DNA of 64,000 bases from Paragyromitra xinjiangensis (lineage: Eukaryota > Ascomycota > Pezizomycetes > Pezizales > Discinaceae): positions 1,364,001 to 1,428,000 of the forward strand of contig JBCAMK010000014.1 in assembly GCA_038503065.1 (NCBI GenBank). Reading direction: 5' to 3'. A program made the translations under genes and the position numbers. Positions 1 to 11,947 of this stretch are shown here, piece by piece (within the stretch, counting starts at the first letter, position 1; the number at the start of each line of letters is the position of its first letter). The notes beneath the pieces were generated by a model. It made no database searches, was not told where the DNA came from, and saw only the letters and a list, made by a program, of their open reading frames with translations.

Positions 1-1456
1 CTGATACTCCTTATCGTCTCGCTTTGGGCTGCTGACTAGCTCACCAAGTTGGTCTGACCTGACTTCGCACTTTGGGCAAGCGTTTTGCTGTAGGTTGTGA
101 AGTTGGATGTGCTCAGCGTGGTCAGCTATCCAAGCACAAAGGATTGGATAGCACATCCGATACTGAGCATCCCCACATACCAACATGACTCCTGTATGCC
201 CTGCCTTCCTCATATCCTGGAATAGGATACTCATCACCTCGTACAAGACCTCTCTATTAGCCTCCCGGCGGAGCCTATCCTCTCCACTGCGCCCAGCAAA
301 TTTGGGGGGGATAGGGAGTAGCGCCACGAGCATCATAGCCATATTCGTTGGCTTGTTTCGAATCTTAGAGGGGATATTCCCTATCGTCAGGTAGACTGGC
401 CAAGCTTTCTTATCGCCTGAAAAATTGGTGAGATGTGTACCATCCGACGCGCAGATTACTGGGACTACTGTAGCCCCATCAGGTAAGCTCCCCTGACAGT
501 GAGAATTAGCAGGATAATAGATATCCAGCAGCGAAGACTTGAAACTTCCTCCTTAGCCTCCTTAGCCTCCAGGGGAGCTATAGAGGCTATTGAGGAGTTT
601 GAGACTCCGCTGATAGAAGGGGGAGTTAGCTAACCTGTACATCCCACCACCAGTCTGCTGTATGCATCTCCGAGTACATTCTCTCGCCATTATCGTTGTA
701 TTCTCGAATGGGACGATAGACCATATCCTCTGCATATGCGGGCTGTTTAAGCAAATATTGGATACAAGCAAGCACGGGCCTAAAGTAATACCGTGCCGTC
801 CTTTTCCTAGTCCCTTCCATGACTTCACAGCTCCCCCGCTGCCATTGCGCCTGACCTAGATCCGGATCTATCCTGTCGAGGAGCTTGTGCATCGTGTAGG
901 CAGATCCAAATCCTGGCGTAGGAGTGCCTGCCGCAGGAGTGCAGAGCTCTTCGTTGAAATACTCATTAATACGGGTCTTCGCTATCCCGCTCTCTATCAT
1001 CCATCGGGCGAGCTTGAAGTCAAAGGCAGTCTCAAACGGGATATAGGGGTTCGAAAGAAGGAATTCGACGACCTCCTGACGACCCTCCACATCCCCCAAA
1101 GAGCATGCTGCACCAGTAAATTGAATGGACCTAGCACCAGACTTCTGTGGAGGCTCTGCAGCTGTGTCTGTATCCTCTGTATCGGATGGCGGAGGATGCT
1201 GGTCATCGTCCTCACTACCGCTCTCAGTGCTTCCACCGGAGGGCTCACTTCCTCCAGAGCTGACATCTTCCCAGTCGCTATCCGGATTATTTCTGCGCCA
1301 TGCCAGTGAATCACCATCCTCTTCGGATTCAGAGCCTCCATGGCTAACCTTTTGGGAGGCTTGCTTGGAATGCATATCCATTATGTGCTTCTGCAACGAA
1401 ACCACTGATTTGTAGGTGCGACGACACAGAGAGCAGCGTGTTCTTATAATCTCCAT
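1..1456 (-). CDS. Plavaka-like transposase, copy A (3' end outside window)
   Basis: DNA transposase of the Plavaka/CACTA-like kind, acting in the nucleus on its own element ends. Exon 1 (1456 to 635) begins with a C2H2 finger (CSLCRRTY...H...H near residues 8-29), then an acidic serine-rich linker and the conserved block ending ADWWWDVQ. A GTTAGC donor and an acceptor at 493 join exon 2 (492 to 1), which starts GSLPDGATVVPVIC and holds the family signature SDGTHLTNFSGDKKAW. The reading frame is open to the window edge. It is about 80 percent like copies B and C by eye. It runs divergently from the companion gene at 2042. The intron is longer than in copy B because of a small repeated CTCCTTAGC stretch. 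Family assignment is by recognised motifs, not by a search. Confidence 0.85.
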
Positions 1457-2041
1457 TTTGACTAGAAAGGATTGTGTATATCGGTTGAGGAGTAAGGTGG
1501 TAGGGCTGGAGTAGGATGCTCGAGGCAGAATGGTCTGCTTGATCTATTTCCCGCAATCGCTGGAAATCACTCTCGCAGGCTGTTAGCTACTGATACTCGC
1601 CATGAGAACGTAGGATACCCATACTCACTGTGGGAAAGCGTGATGATGATACTCGTTGGGAGGAAGTAGGATGCTGCTGCTCGCTGAGGTAGGATGCTAT
1701 TGCTTGCTGGCTGCTGGTGCTCGTTCCGAGGAGGGTTTAGGGGGTAGTTTGTTGACATGAGGTTGAAATTATAGGTAGGCTAAACCTAAAGGAGCATGTG
1801 TATCCATAAGCGAGAGCAGGCTTGGCGACTCGGCACTGGGTTAGGGTTGGCCTGCGCACAGAGCCTATCGATATCTCACATATGACCTCATAGGCACTGC
1901 CAGAGGCAAGCAAATCCTGCTTCTCCTCCGCTTCAGCTTCAGCTCCCTCCTCGCTCTCCTTCAACCTCTTCAACCTTCTCTCCTTGCTTGCCTGCGCCCA
2001 CGATACCATATATCCTACCAACTTGATACTACTGTTTCAAG
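1457..2041. promoter_or_regulatory. Divergent promoter spacer of element A
   Basis: Spacer between the transposase start (1456, minus) and companion start (2042, plus). It holds several copies of a GTAGGATGCT-like motif, also present in the equivalent spacers of copies B and C, plus a block conserved in all three (CGCACAGA...CACATATGACCTCATA). I infer shared control of both genes, or transposase binding; no TATA box is convincing. Confidence 0.5.
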
Positions 2042-3545
2042 ATGCCCAATATCCTCAGAATGGCAGTCGAGTCGGAAGAGCTTCCGGCTCCGCGGTGGAT
2101 GGTAAGCAAACTTGAGCCTGGAGCGGGGTATCTTGATACTTCGATACTAATATAAATAGGCGGTCAATACCTCCCTTAAATCAAATCCAGAACCAGAACC
2201 AAGTGCTATTCCAGATCCTACAAAAGATACAAAGAATCCACCGAAAGAACCAAAGCGCAGAAAGCTTGCTCCCGATTCAACAGCCCCAACTACCGATACC
2301 CCCACTCCTGTTTTACCAGAAACCCCTACTCGGAGGCTAGACTTCCATCAAACCTCAGGCAAGCGTCTTTTTCTCTCCCACGTGCTTATACCTCCGAGGG
2401 ATACCCAGGCTCCTACTCCAACTACCGATATGGCGGCTCCTGATAAGGGTAAAGGTCCAGAAACTCCGAAGAAGAAACTTTATCTAAACGCGGCGCAATA
2501 TAAGCAATTGCTTGGCTTTGGAGACGATAACCCACATCATTACACCGTTTTTAGGAGTGATATTGTGTCCTATATGAGGATGTATCGTATCCGAGGCACT
2601 GCTAATCCTAGCGCTGAAGCATGGGCTCGTTTGGTTAGGTGGGCTAAAAGGCATGATTCCTTTACCCTATTCCGTGCACTGCACTCGGAGGATGAAGCAC
2701 AGCTAGAGCGAGCGATTAGCAGTATCCTCAGGGATTGCGTGCATCAAGTGCAGCAAGGCGAGACCAGGCTCAAAAAGGAGCTTCTAGAAATGGGAATGAT
2801 CCCAAAGGCAAAAGCATTGACAGCAGCGGCAAAAAGTAAGCTTTGATTCCTGTTTCCTATTCGTTTGATTGATTGATTGAAGGATGCTTACTATCGTTTA
2901 CTAGGAGCTGCGGCCACATTTGAGGAGAGAGCAGTTCGAGTGATCATATGTGATCCTGACAACTGGCATAGAGACCCCAAGATCGATCCTGCCTATGAAT
3001 GGGAAGGCAATCTAAGCGTAGTAACCCATTGGGTTGGAGTCATCGGGACTCCTACTTTTGGCGAGTGCTTGCGACTGATAAGCAAGCGTTTGCCTAAGAC
3101 CCGCATCCCCCGGAGGATCCTTGGAGCCCTTGAGGATGCCACGGATAAATCTAGTACAGCGGATCCGGCTAGCGTTATTTTGGCTGATGATGAGGATGTT
3201 GCTGGCTGGCTGGGTCAAACACGGAGCCTAGCTGCCTTGAGGATGCTAGTCATCCTTCGTCGGCCGCCTGGCGAGGACACGGACACGCCACCAAATGAAA
3301 TGGAGGGTCCGTATCTTACCGCGGAATTGCTACTCAAAGTTCTGACTCGTCTAGTTGCCGAGCAAGGGATTCAGCAGGGCTTGGGCTTGGTGGAGGGAGA
3401 GGATGCGGAGGATGCGGGTGCGGATGCGGATGCCGACGCTGACGCTAGGGATTTGATGGATGAGGATGAGGATGAGGATGCGGAAGCTAGGGCTAGGGAA
3501 TTGATGCGGCAGGAAGATAATGCTGGTGGCTCCTCGAGCAAATAA
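2042..3545 (+). CDS. Plavaka-element companion gene, copy A (unknown function)
   Basis: Uncharacterised 458-residue protein encoded with the transposase. Three exons: 2042-2101, 2160-2835 and 2905-3545. The joins use GTAAGC donors and TAG acceptors, and the second intron has a CTTACTATC branch point. Exon 1 encodes MPNILRMAVESEE; the same short first exon occurs in copies B and C, which supports the start. Residues about 20-140 are Pro/Thr/Lys-rich and disordered. They are followed by a conserved block (YKQLLGF.DDNPHHYTV.RSD.VSY) and a second conserved block (VRVIICDPDNW). The tail is very acidic (ADADADAD, EDEDED). It has no recognisable enzyme motif. The charge pattern and co-occurrence suggest a DNA- or chromatin-interacting accessory protein, but that is inference. 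Confidence 0.75.
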
Positions 3546-4006
3546 GGATTGGTATAATCCCATCTAGACACCACAATTCAGTTAACATTTACTAATATTT
3601 GGCAGGATTTTACTTTGGTAAGGGAATTGGCGTTTGGGGGCTTATGGAGGATACCGTCAGGATGCTCGGCATCCTGGAGATCTGCTATCCGTGTACTATT
3701 CGTTTATTTTTGGCGCATATGGAGGATATTGGGCTTCCTTTGAGACTTGTTGTCTGTGTATTATTTATTTATTTTTTTAGAGGTCGAAGCGTTGTGTCAG
3801 TCAAATTATGGCAGGGTTAGGGTTAATTCAATCGTATGTCTTAGTTCAGACCTCTCTTCTTATAATCGCCCCCTTCAGCCAGTCCTCTAGAGGGTCTCGC
3901 TTCTCCATAGCACTCCCCTTCTCCACAGCACCCTCCTACTCCGCAGCACTCTCCTACTCCAAACGATTCCGTGACTCCTACTTCGTTCTAATTTCCAAAT
4001 ATCAGT
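3546..4006. other. Spacer between element A genes 2 and 3
   Basis: AT-rich stretch followed by a CTCC-rich tract (about 3890-3970, repeated CTCCTACTCC) just upstream of the next gene. No gene seen; it may be the third gene's promoter and leader. Confidence 0.4.
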
Positions 4007-5986
4007 ATGACGACCAAAAGAAGCGTCGAAGCAGGCAAACGGATGCCACCACCCCCTCGCCCCCCTCCTGGTCCCAATGCTGGAAGAAGGAAGCGTGCTG
4101 CTGCGAGTCAGGATGTTGAGCTTCCCAATTTAAGTGCAAGGCGTAGTAGAGAAAGGGGGGTAGGGGGACGAGAGGAAGAGGAATTGGGCGGGGAAATGGC
4201 AGAGGAGGAGGAGGAGGATGAGGAGGAGCAAGAGGAGCAACGAGATGAAGAAGATTCAGCGGATGAGGACTTTTATGAGGATGAGCTGCCTCCCCCTCCG
4301 AGCCAGAACCCAGCTAGGAGGTCCCAGTCCCAGACTAAGATACAGGCTGCTGCGACTCAAATGGCTCGTAATGCAGTCTATCGAGGGCAAGCCCGTTTAG
4401 TAAGTGCCCCCTACGGTATCGTGAATCCTTGGATATTGAGAATCGCCTCTAATGATGTGAGGCAGCGTGTCCCCGAACCTCTAGAGCGGACGCCAGCTCG
4501 GCGAAAAAAGGCAGGACGCCCTCCAGTAGCAGCAACACCTGCCAACTCTCCAAACAATACATCAGACGAAGGGTCAGATCCCCCAACAGAGGATAGCGAG
4601 CATCTCCCTGGAGATAACCTCAATAGAAGACGTGGTAGGAGCATCTATGCGCTGGAGAGCCCAATTCGGGTACTGGTCCACGCATCCCAAGAATACATCT
4701 TCTATAAGACCTTATTTTGCGAGCCTTTGCCCGCTCCTAAGACCTTGCTCTCATGGATACGTGCTGCCTGGGCCAAAGCTTCGCAGGATATAGAGCGACA
4801 GGCTCCTCTAGAGGTTTCCTGTACCCGTCAGGTAATCATTTCCCACCCAGAGAAGTCTATCCATCATTTTGCAACACTAGTTGCCCTAGAGAGCTTAGAG
4901 CTGACAGGTGAAAATCAAACTCAGGTAATTATCCCTTTCCCCTGAAGGATATTGTATATCCTCCTGATGCTGTATATCCTTACACGAGCTATAGATCAGC
5001 CAACATCACTCCCGGGTGCGCTCTCATGTTGTCTGTGCGGCGAAGGCAAATATCGTCCGGCTGTATGAGCTGGATGACCAGAATCCTCAGAACGTGAGGA
5101 ATAAAGTTGACTATCTATTAGCTAAGGATAGATTTATGTGCATGGAAGCTAGCATGGAGGTACGTCACATCAAGTGGTAATACTGCGGGAGGCTAATCAT
5201 CGTGATAGGATTGTGGCAATCGCTTCTTGAATGATGCCATTGCGGAGCTGATATTCCTCAAGTACTATAAGGGGAGGAGGATGAGGGGACGCGTTGATTA
5301 AGTCGGCTTTATATCCTCCATCAATAAGGAGTTTGTATGCCTTATCACGGCAGCACTCTATTACTCGTTGAAGGCTTGGACGACTGGTATATATGAGGAT
5401 CCTGTTGACTTCACACGCGAGACTTGCTTTGGTATTCCCCTAGCGCTCCTTGCCTCCTTTAGCAGGAAGACTGACATCCTTAATAGCGATTTGGCTCAGG
5501 CACTGCAACACGTGGGAGAGCATAGCAATGAGAGCTCCAGGCTGGGAGGTGGAGATTTTAAAGGCGATTCGCCACGAGGTGGAGCTGAAGGTCTTCAGAG
5601 CGACTAAGAAGCCTGTGGACGAGCCCACAACTCCTTGGAGTGATAACGAGGAGGAGGATCCTATGAAGGAGTTGCGGTCTCGCAAGCGCGTGCGAGAGCT
5701 CGAAAGGGGAGGCTACCAGCATCCCTGAAGCAAGAGCAGACGAACGGGTTCAGATTCTCCTCATCCTGAGGATCTGGAGCAGCAGAAGGCACCTGTCAAC
5801 ATCCCGACCCTTTTCTTAGAGGTAGAAAGTGGGAGCGAGACTGAGGTTGATACCCCTCCTGCTTCCGCAGATGATGCCCACGCTCCGACTACTGCATTCA
5901 ACGCCCCTCCGACCACTGATGACATGCAGGTAGACCTCGCCGGCGCTGTCGAAAGCTTTGAGCAGGAAAGAGAGGCACGGGAATAA
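4007..5986 (+). pseudogene. Third element-A gene, DUF6532-like, decayed
   Basis: Gene downstream of the companion in element A. Exons by eye: 4007-4924, 4995-5159, then 5209 onward. The N-terminus is basic/proline-rich then strongly acidic (EEEEEDEEEQEEQ). The central part (IRVLVHASQEYIFYKTLFCEPLPAP, RSHVVCAAKANIVRLYEL, NDAIAELIFLKYYKG, EFVCLITAALYYSLKAW) resembles DUF6532 proteins common near fungal transposons; this is from memory. Lesions: an in-frame TAA at 5299 after GRVD, a frame change near 5450-5530, and a TGA at about 5727 where the downstream frame stays open to a stop at 5986. The acidic tail after 5730 still looks coding, so decay seems recent. Copies B and C show no counterpart in this window. 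Confidence 0.55.
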
Positions 5987-5994
5987 GACTTTGA

Positions 5995-6290
5995 GGATAT
6001 GGAGCATCTACTCGTTCGTTCGTTTTTGGTCTGTTTTGATTGGATATGGGAGCCGTGAAGGATATACCGCATCTTTAATTTCGTTTGTTTTGGTCTCTTT
6101 GTTGGTCTGATTTGGGAGCCGTGGAGGATATGCAGCATCTTTGCTTTCGTTTGTTTTGAGTCTGTTTATTGGTAGGATATGGGGCCCGTGGAGGATATAC
6201 TGCATCTTTGCTCTCATTTGTTTTGGTCTCTTAGTTGGTTCGATATGGGAGTCGTGGAGGATATACAACATCTTTCCTTTTGTTAGTGTG
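5995..6290 (+). repeat. Tandem repeat, ~66 bp unit, about 4.5 copies
   Basis: Diverged units of the form GTTTTGGTCT...GATATGGGAGCCGTGGAGGATAT.CAGCATCTTT. The GCATCT mark recurs at 6004, 6069, 6135, 6202 and (as ACATCT) 6268. It sits just after the third element-A gene and may be subterminal sequence of that element. Confidence 0.8.
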
Positions 6291-6379
6291 CGTTATAGTC
6301 ATAATAGTAATTTTGGTTCAATTGTACCCTATTCCGTCGGTCCGAGTGATATCATGTGAATGGCTTTAAGCCCCGAAGC

Positions 6380-6913
6380 GTAGAGCTCCTGGGGGATTTT
6401 GTGCATCGCCTAAGGGATTATGGAGAAGAGGGGTAAGAGGTGTTGTCTCCCTGGGAGGAAGCTACATATCCCGTACGCCACAGGAGAATAAGTCATGCAT
6501 CTATCCGCCCCGGGAGGAAGCTTAATATCACGTACGCCATGGAGGAAGAAGTCGTGCTTCTATTCTCCCCAGGAGGAAGCTCGATATCGGGTACTCCACA
6601 GAGGAAGAAGTGATATTTCCTACCTCCCTGGGAGGAAGCGTGATATCACAGACTCCATGGAGGAAAAGGCTATTCGTCGGCTCTCCCCCAGGAGTATGAC
6701 TAAATACAAGCCGATTATGGAGGCACCTGGAGGAGCTGTAGTATCTCCATGGAGACCCAGGGAGCAGGCGCGTACTCCTCCAGGAGACTCCTGGAGGAGG
6801 TGGCTCACAACCAGCACATCCCTGAAGGCACAACATTTCCCTGGGTCTCCCGAGGCTCCCGAGGCTCCCGAGGCTCCCGGAGCTCTGGGAGGAGATAATT
6901 GTTTTTGCTGATG
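6380..6913 (-). mobile_element. Insertion truncating the copy B companion gene; ends in CATCAGCAAAAA
   Basis: Read on the minus strand, the companion coding sequence stops matching its homologues exactly where CATCAGCAAAAACAATTATC begins (6913 downward). The inserted stretch holds about four 50-59 bp units containing CCCTGGGAGGAAGC and GATATC (6440-6680) and a GGGAGCCTC triplication. The same terminal words interrupt copy C at 11947. The far end is not defined. Confidence 0.5.
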
Positions 6914-7640
6914 CTCTGTTAATGCTTCCCAGGCATTGGCGCTAGGATTGGCGATGCCTCGGATACCATGCATCCTCAAATAGGATACAACATCACTCCG
7001 AAGGACGGTATAATGATGAGGATTATCCTCTCTGAAGCCAAGGAGTGGTTTGTAGTCGGTGGCCTTCATGAGTTTTTTCTTTGGCGTTTCCTTCTTTGGC
7101 GCCTTTCCCTTTATTACCACTTTCTTCGGCGTTTCAGGCTTCTTCGGGGGTTTTGGGTCCTTCTTCGGAGTCTCCGTATCCTCCTTTGGGGTTTCCGGAT
7201 CCTCCAATGGTTCCTTAGCTTTGCCTTTACCTTTATCCAGAGCAGCCATGGGAATAGAAGGAGACTGCGTATCCTTGAATGGTATAAGTACCTGGTCCAA
7301 AAAGAGGTGCCAAGCTTGAGTTGGGGGGGGAGTCGCGATATCAGTCCTCCGAGTGCGAGGAGTAGGAGATGTGGGAGATGAAGGACCTGCGGAGAGGCGG
7401 GCAAACTTTCTGAGTTGATAGCCGTCGCTGCTAGACGGGCGTTTTCGTTCTTTCGAGGGAGTCTCTGTATTTTTTGTAGGATTCTGAATAGCACTTGGTT
7501 CTGGTTCTGGATTCGATTTACTGGGAGTATTCACCGCCTATTTATATTAGCATCAACGTATCAAGATACCCTGCGCCATGGAGTTTGCTCACCGCCCACT
7601 TCCCTGCGGAGTCTACTGCCGATTTGAGGATATTGGACAT
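6914..7640 (-). pseudogene. Plavaka-element companion gene, copy B (3' truncated)
   Basis: Copy of the gene at 2042-3545. Exon 1 is 7640-7593 (MSNILKSAVDSAGKWA) and exon 2 runs from 7537 to 6914. It encodes the same Pro/Thr-rich region, here with a Lys-Pro-Glu repeat tract (ETPKKDPKPPKKPE), and the block LLGFREDNPHHYTV. Coding homology ends at ANAWEALTE, where the CATCAGCAAAAA sequence starts, so the second half including the CDPDNW block is lost. It is divergent from the intact transposase at 8341. Confidence 0.75.
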
Positions 7641-8340
7641 CTTGAAACAGTAATATCAAGTTGGTTTAGGAAGGATATATAGTATCGTGAGCTTAGGCAA
7701 GCTAGGAGAGAAGGTTGCAGAGGATGGAGGAGAGCGAGGAGGAAGCTGAAAAGGAGGAGAAGCAGGATTTGTTTGCCCTGGCAGCGTTTATGAGGTCATA
7801 TATGAGGTATTGATAGGATCTGTGCGCAGGCCAACCCTAACCCACACCGAATCCTCTAAGCGACGCCTGCACCTCCTATTTTAGGATTAGCCTACCCCCA
7901 TAGTTCAACCTCATATCAACACCCCCTGAACTCTGACGAGCAACAAACGAAAGCCTCCTACCTTTGCAAGCAGCAGAATCCTACTCTAGTGATCAATATC
8001 ACTCCACTTCAGCGAGTTACAGCATCCTACTCCCTTCCAGCATCCTACTCCCTCTCAGCATCCTACTTCTCCTCGGCATTAGCATCCCCGAGGCTGATTT
8101 CCAGCGATCGCCGCAAATCCTCCACGGGGCAACATTCCATTCCCGCGCAAGCTCTAGCCTGCATCCCCCTAATAGTGAGCAAATATCCTACTTTCTACCA
8201 GCGATTATCAGCATCCTAATTTTTCATAGCAAATATTAATATCGTACTTCCAGCAAGGGCATTCTACCGTTAAGCGAGCTCCAGCATCCATCCCTTAGCA
8301 TCTTGCTCCGCAGTTGATACACGGCATCCTTCAAGTTGAT
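7641..8340. promoter_or_regulatory. Divergent promoter spacer of element B
   Basis: Equivalent to 1457-2041. It holds the conserved CTCATATATGAGG/CTGTGCGCAGGCCAACCCTAACCC block (near 7790-7850) and at least three AGCATCCTAC(T) copies in tandem around 8028-8070. No gene seen. Confidence 0.5.
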
Positions 8341-11300
8341 ATGGAGGTTTCAAGATCCCGCTGCCAATTGTGCCGCCGCACCTACAGCTCAGCTCTGTCG
8401 TTGCATACTCACGTGATAGATATCCATCCTAAGCATGCCTCTATCGTATTTGGCCAAGGAGGCTCTCAATCCGAGGAGGATGAACGGGATGGTGCAGCAG
8501 GCTCATGGCGCAAACAGAATCCAGACAGCGATTGGGAAGATATCAGCTCCAACTCGGAAGGAGGCACATCATCGGATGGGAGCACTGCAGGCGGAAGTGA
8601 GAAGGATGACGAGAATCCTTCTGATACGGAGGATAATGACAGGAATACCAACACAGGGCCCATGCAGCTGCCTGGCCCAAGGATAATTCAATTTGCCGAT
8701 GCAGCGTGCTCTTTGGGGGATGTGGAGGATCATCGAGAGGTTGTCGAATTCCTCCTCTCAAACCCCTACGCTCCGTTTGAGACGGCTTTTGACTTCAAGC
8801 TCGGTAGGTGGATATTAGAGAGTGGGATAGCACAAACCCGCATCAACGAGTATCTCAACGAGGAGCTCTGCACTCCTACGCCAGGATTTAGGTCTGCCCA
8901 TACGATGTACAGACTCCTCGATAGGATAGATCCTGATTTAGGCCAAGCACACTGGCAGCGAGGGAGTTGTGAAGTCATGGAGGGGACGAGGAAAAGAGTG
9001 ACGTGGTATTACTTCAGGCCAATACTGGCCTGTATCCAATACTTCCTCAAACAGCCAGCATATGCCAAGGATATGGTCTATTGTCCAGTTCGAGAATACA
9101 ACAACAGCGGAGAGAGGATGTATTCTGAGCTGCATACAGCAGACTGGTGGTGGGAAATACAGGTTAGCTATTCCCTCCTACGTATCCATTATTCTGCTAA
9201 TTCTCGTGGCTAGGAAAGCTTACCTCACGGAGCCACGGTGATTCCAGTCATCTGCGGCTCGGATGGCACACATCTCACCAATTTCTCAGGTGATAAGAAG
9301 GCTTGGCCAATCTACTTGACGATAGGGAATATCCCTTCCGAAGTTCGAAATAAGCCAACGAATATGGCTATGATTCTCGTGGCGCTCCTCCCAATCCCTC
9401 CAAAGTTTACAAAAGACAATTCAATCAATAGACTCCGCCGAGAAGCCAATAGAGATATACTGCACGAGGTCCTCAGCATCCTTTTCAAGGATATGAAAGA
9501 GGCTGGGATGACTGGAATCCGATTAGCATGTGCGGATGCTCAGTACCGAATGTGCTATCCAATCCTTTGTGCTTGGATGGCTGACCACGCAGAGCATTGC
9601 CAACTCCACAACCTGCAGCAAAACGCCTGCCCAAAGTGCGAGGTCAAACCAGACCAACTTGGTGAGCAAGCCAGCAGCCCGAAACGAAACGATAAGGAGT
9701 ATCAGGAAGTGGCGCAATCCTTCGCCGATACTGGAGATCCTCAGGAGTTGGAGTATCTCGTCGAACGAGGGCTGAAAGCGCCATTCAACGTCTTTTGGGG
9801 GATGCCACACCTCCCTCGCGCTGGGGACCTCCACAAGCCAGACCTCCTACATAACATCTATCTCGGTTTATTGAAGCATCTGATGGAGTGGATAGAGAGC
9901 TTCCTTGAGAAACACAAGAGGCTGCAAGCATTTGACGAAGTCTGGATGTCGATACCCCCCTTCCCAGGCCTGGCTAGGCCAACTAAAGCCTATCGAGAGG
10001 TTTCCCAGTGGCAGGGCAAGGAGATGCGCAATCTCGGCCATATCCTTCTCGGAGCCTTTGCAGTTGCGCTGCTCCATCCGTCGAAGGATGAGCTATATCC
10101 TTTCAAGCGAGCTATCCTTTGCGTGCGGAGTTTTATCGATTTCCACCTTATGGCACAGTATCGGAGCCATACACCTGAAACCTTGCGATATATGGATCAA
10201 TACCTCGCCGACTTCCACCAGCATAAGGATATCTTCCTAGAATTCAGAGCCTCGAAGAAGGCAAGCGCAAAGGCACGGGCAACAGTCAAGCGCTTGAAGC
10301 TATCGCAGGATGCCCGACCTCCTCTTGCAGGATCAAGAAAAAGACGATTGGAGGATGCAGATAGGCTTGAAAGGAGAGAGCTACTCGTTGAAACGCAGCA
10401 GGAAGAAAGCCACTTCAACTTTCCAAAGATGCACCTCCTAATGCACTTCCATGAGCATGTTGAGCGGTATGGAGGGATCCCCATGTTTTCTACCGAGGTT
10501 GGGGAGACAGCACATCGGCAGCAGATCAAAGAAGGATATAGGGCATCCAATAAAATCGATTCGACGAAGCAAATCCTGCGCTACTATGCACGTCGACAAG
10601 CATTGGGTATGCGTATATTGAACCTCCGGGCCCTTTCTAGGGATGCTGAGCCTCCCAATTACGGGGATGCTGAGCCTCCCAATTCGCAGCTGCACAATAT
10701 CCTTAGGCCCAGACGATCCGAGATCCAACATATAGGAGAAAGAGCATCCCTCCGGCGATTATGTGGTCGACAAGCGAAGATTTCCCTTCTGCATGACATC
10801 ATCTCCCTAATGAATATTCCGGATCTACCGGAACGAATACTATATTACAGCAGTCAGAATTTGAAGGATGAGCGTCGTCTTGAGGAGGATACAGAGGCTC
10901 TTCTTACATACTCAGCTGAGATGTTCTCTCACCTTCGAGTCCCTGTGCCTATGTTTCAGCGGCCTGAGGAGTTTGAGCTTCATTGTGTGAGATGCACAGG
11001 GGAGCGAGCGTTTAGGGGTCGAGCTCCACGAAACGATTGGGTGTGGGTCCAGGTAGGAGACGAGAGCCAGTTTGGTGCTCTTCGAGGACGCCTTCCAGCC
11101 AAGGTGCTTTGCCTCTTTAAGATTCGAGATCCTCATACCGAGTACACACATCGGCTAGTCCTTGTGAGGATGCTACGAGCCTTTCCAGGTGGAGGTAGGA
11201 TTACGGACATCCATGGGATGGTGAGAGTATCTACTAGGCTGAAGGATGATCGATTCGTTGTGGGGATAAAGAATATCATGGGAATCGCGCATCTCATTCC

Positions 11301-11397
11301 CGAGCAGCCGGAGCTCCAGGAGAATAATACTAAATGGCTGGTCAACAACCGAATTGACCTTACAACGTTCAATGAGATATATACATTAGAGAATTGA
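8341..11397 (+). CDS. Plavaka-like transposase, copy B (intact)
   Basis: Full-length 1001-residue transposase in two exons (8341-9162 and 9214-11397), 51-bp intron with GTTAGC donor and TAG acceptor. I chose the ATG at 8341 because copies A and C start at the same MEV/MEI and the C2H2 finger follows at once (C8, C11, H24, H29). Further on are an acidic linker, the block CSLGDVEDHREVVEFLLSNP, ADWWWEIQ, then the core: SDGTHLTNFSGDKKAW, DAQYRMCYPILCAWMADHAE, a CPKCEV knuckle, and HKPDLLHNIYLGLLKHLMEW. These are the regions where Plavaka/CACTA DDE residues lie; I do not assign the triad exactly. It is the only copy here with no stop or frameshift, so it may be, or recently was, active. GDAEPPNY is duplicated near 10651-10690. 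Confidence 0.9.
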
Positions 11398-11649
11398 GGA
11401 TGCAGAGTATCCTCGCAAGACTAGGAACTTGGAAGCATGAGTGGATTAGGAAACTGGGCATCCTCGAGGATTAGGAGCTTGTACATAGTCAGGGACTCGG
11501 ACTCGGAGAACATAGAGTAGACGAAGGATTAGAGAGAGTAGACGAAGGATGAGAGCAGGAGTGAGATGGAAGTAGGCGTAGGATGCTTAACATCCTACGT
11601 GGCAACACTGCCTCATTTGAACGAATAGAGCCAATAAAATCTAAATACT
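11398..11649. other. 3' flank of transposase B
   Basis: Contains repeated AGTAGACGAAGGATgAGAG and GTAGGATGCTTAACATCCTAC, a short palindrome (about 11578-11600). These may be element B's subterminal sequence. No gene. Confidence 0.4.
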
Positions 11650-11947
11650 GCGTACTTGGCTGCAATTACTAAGCAAAGCACTTGAAAATTTGCGGGAAAG
11701 AGAAGCATTATCCTCCTAGAGATATGAATAAGTTGTTAGGCGCTCCACGAGCTAACTGCAGCGACGAAGAGCACCCATTTCCTCCAGGAGATAGCTGGAG
11801 TCGAAAGGATTAGGTATATCCTCCAGGAGGAAATCGTAGCGCAACCACTCCTCAAGGAGGTCAGGGAGCACACGGAGGTTGAGGAGAAAATTGCCTCCCC
11901 GAGAGACGTGCCCAAACTCCAGGAGGCGATAATTATTTTTACTGATG
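11650..11947 (-). mobile_element. Insertion truncating transposase C; ends in CATCAGTAAAAA
   Basis: On the minus strand, copy C matches copy B up to GTGAGAGTATCTA, then switches to CATCAGTAAAAATAATTATC at 11947. The inserted stretch contains several TCCTCCAGGAGG-type palindromes. It is the same family as the insertion ending at 6913. The other boundary is uncertain. Confidence 0.5.
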
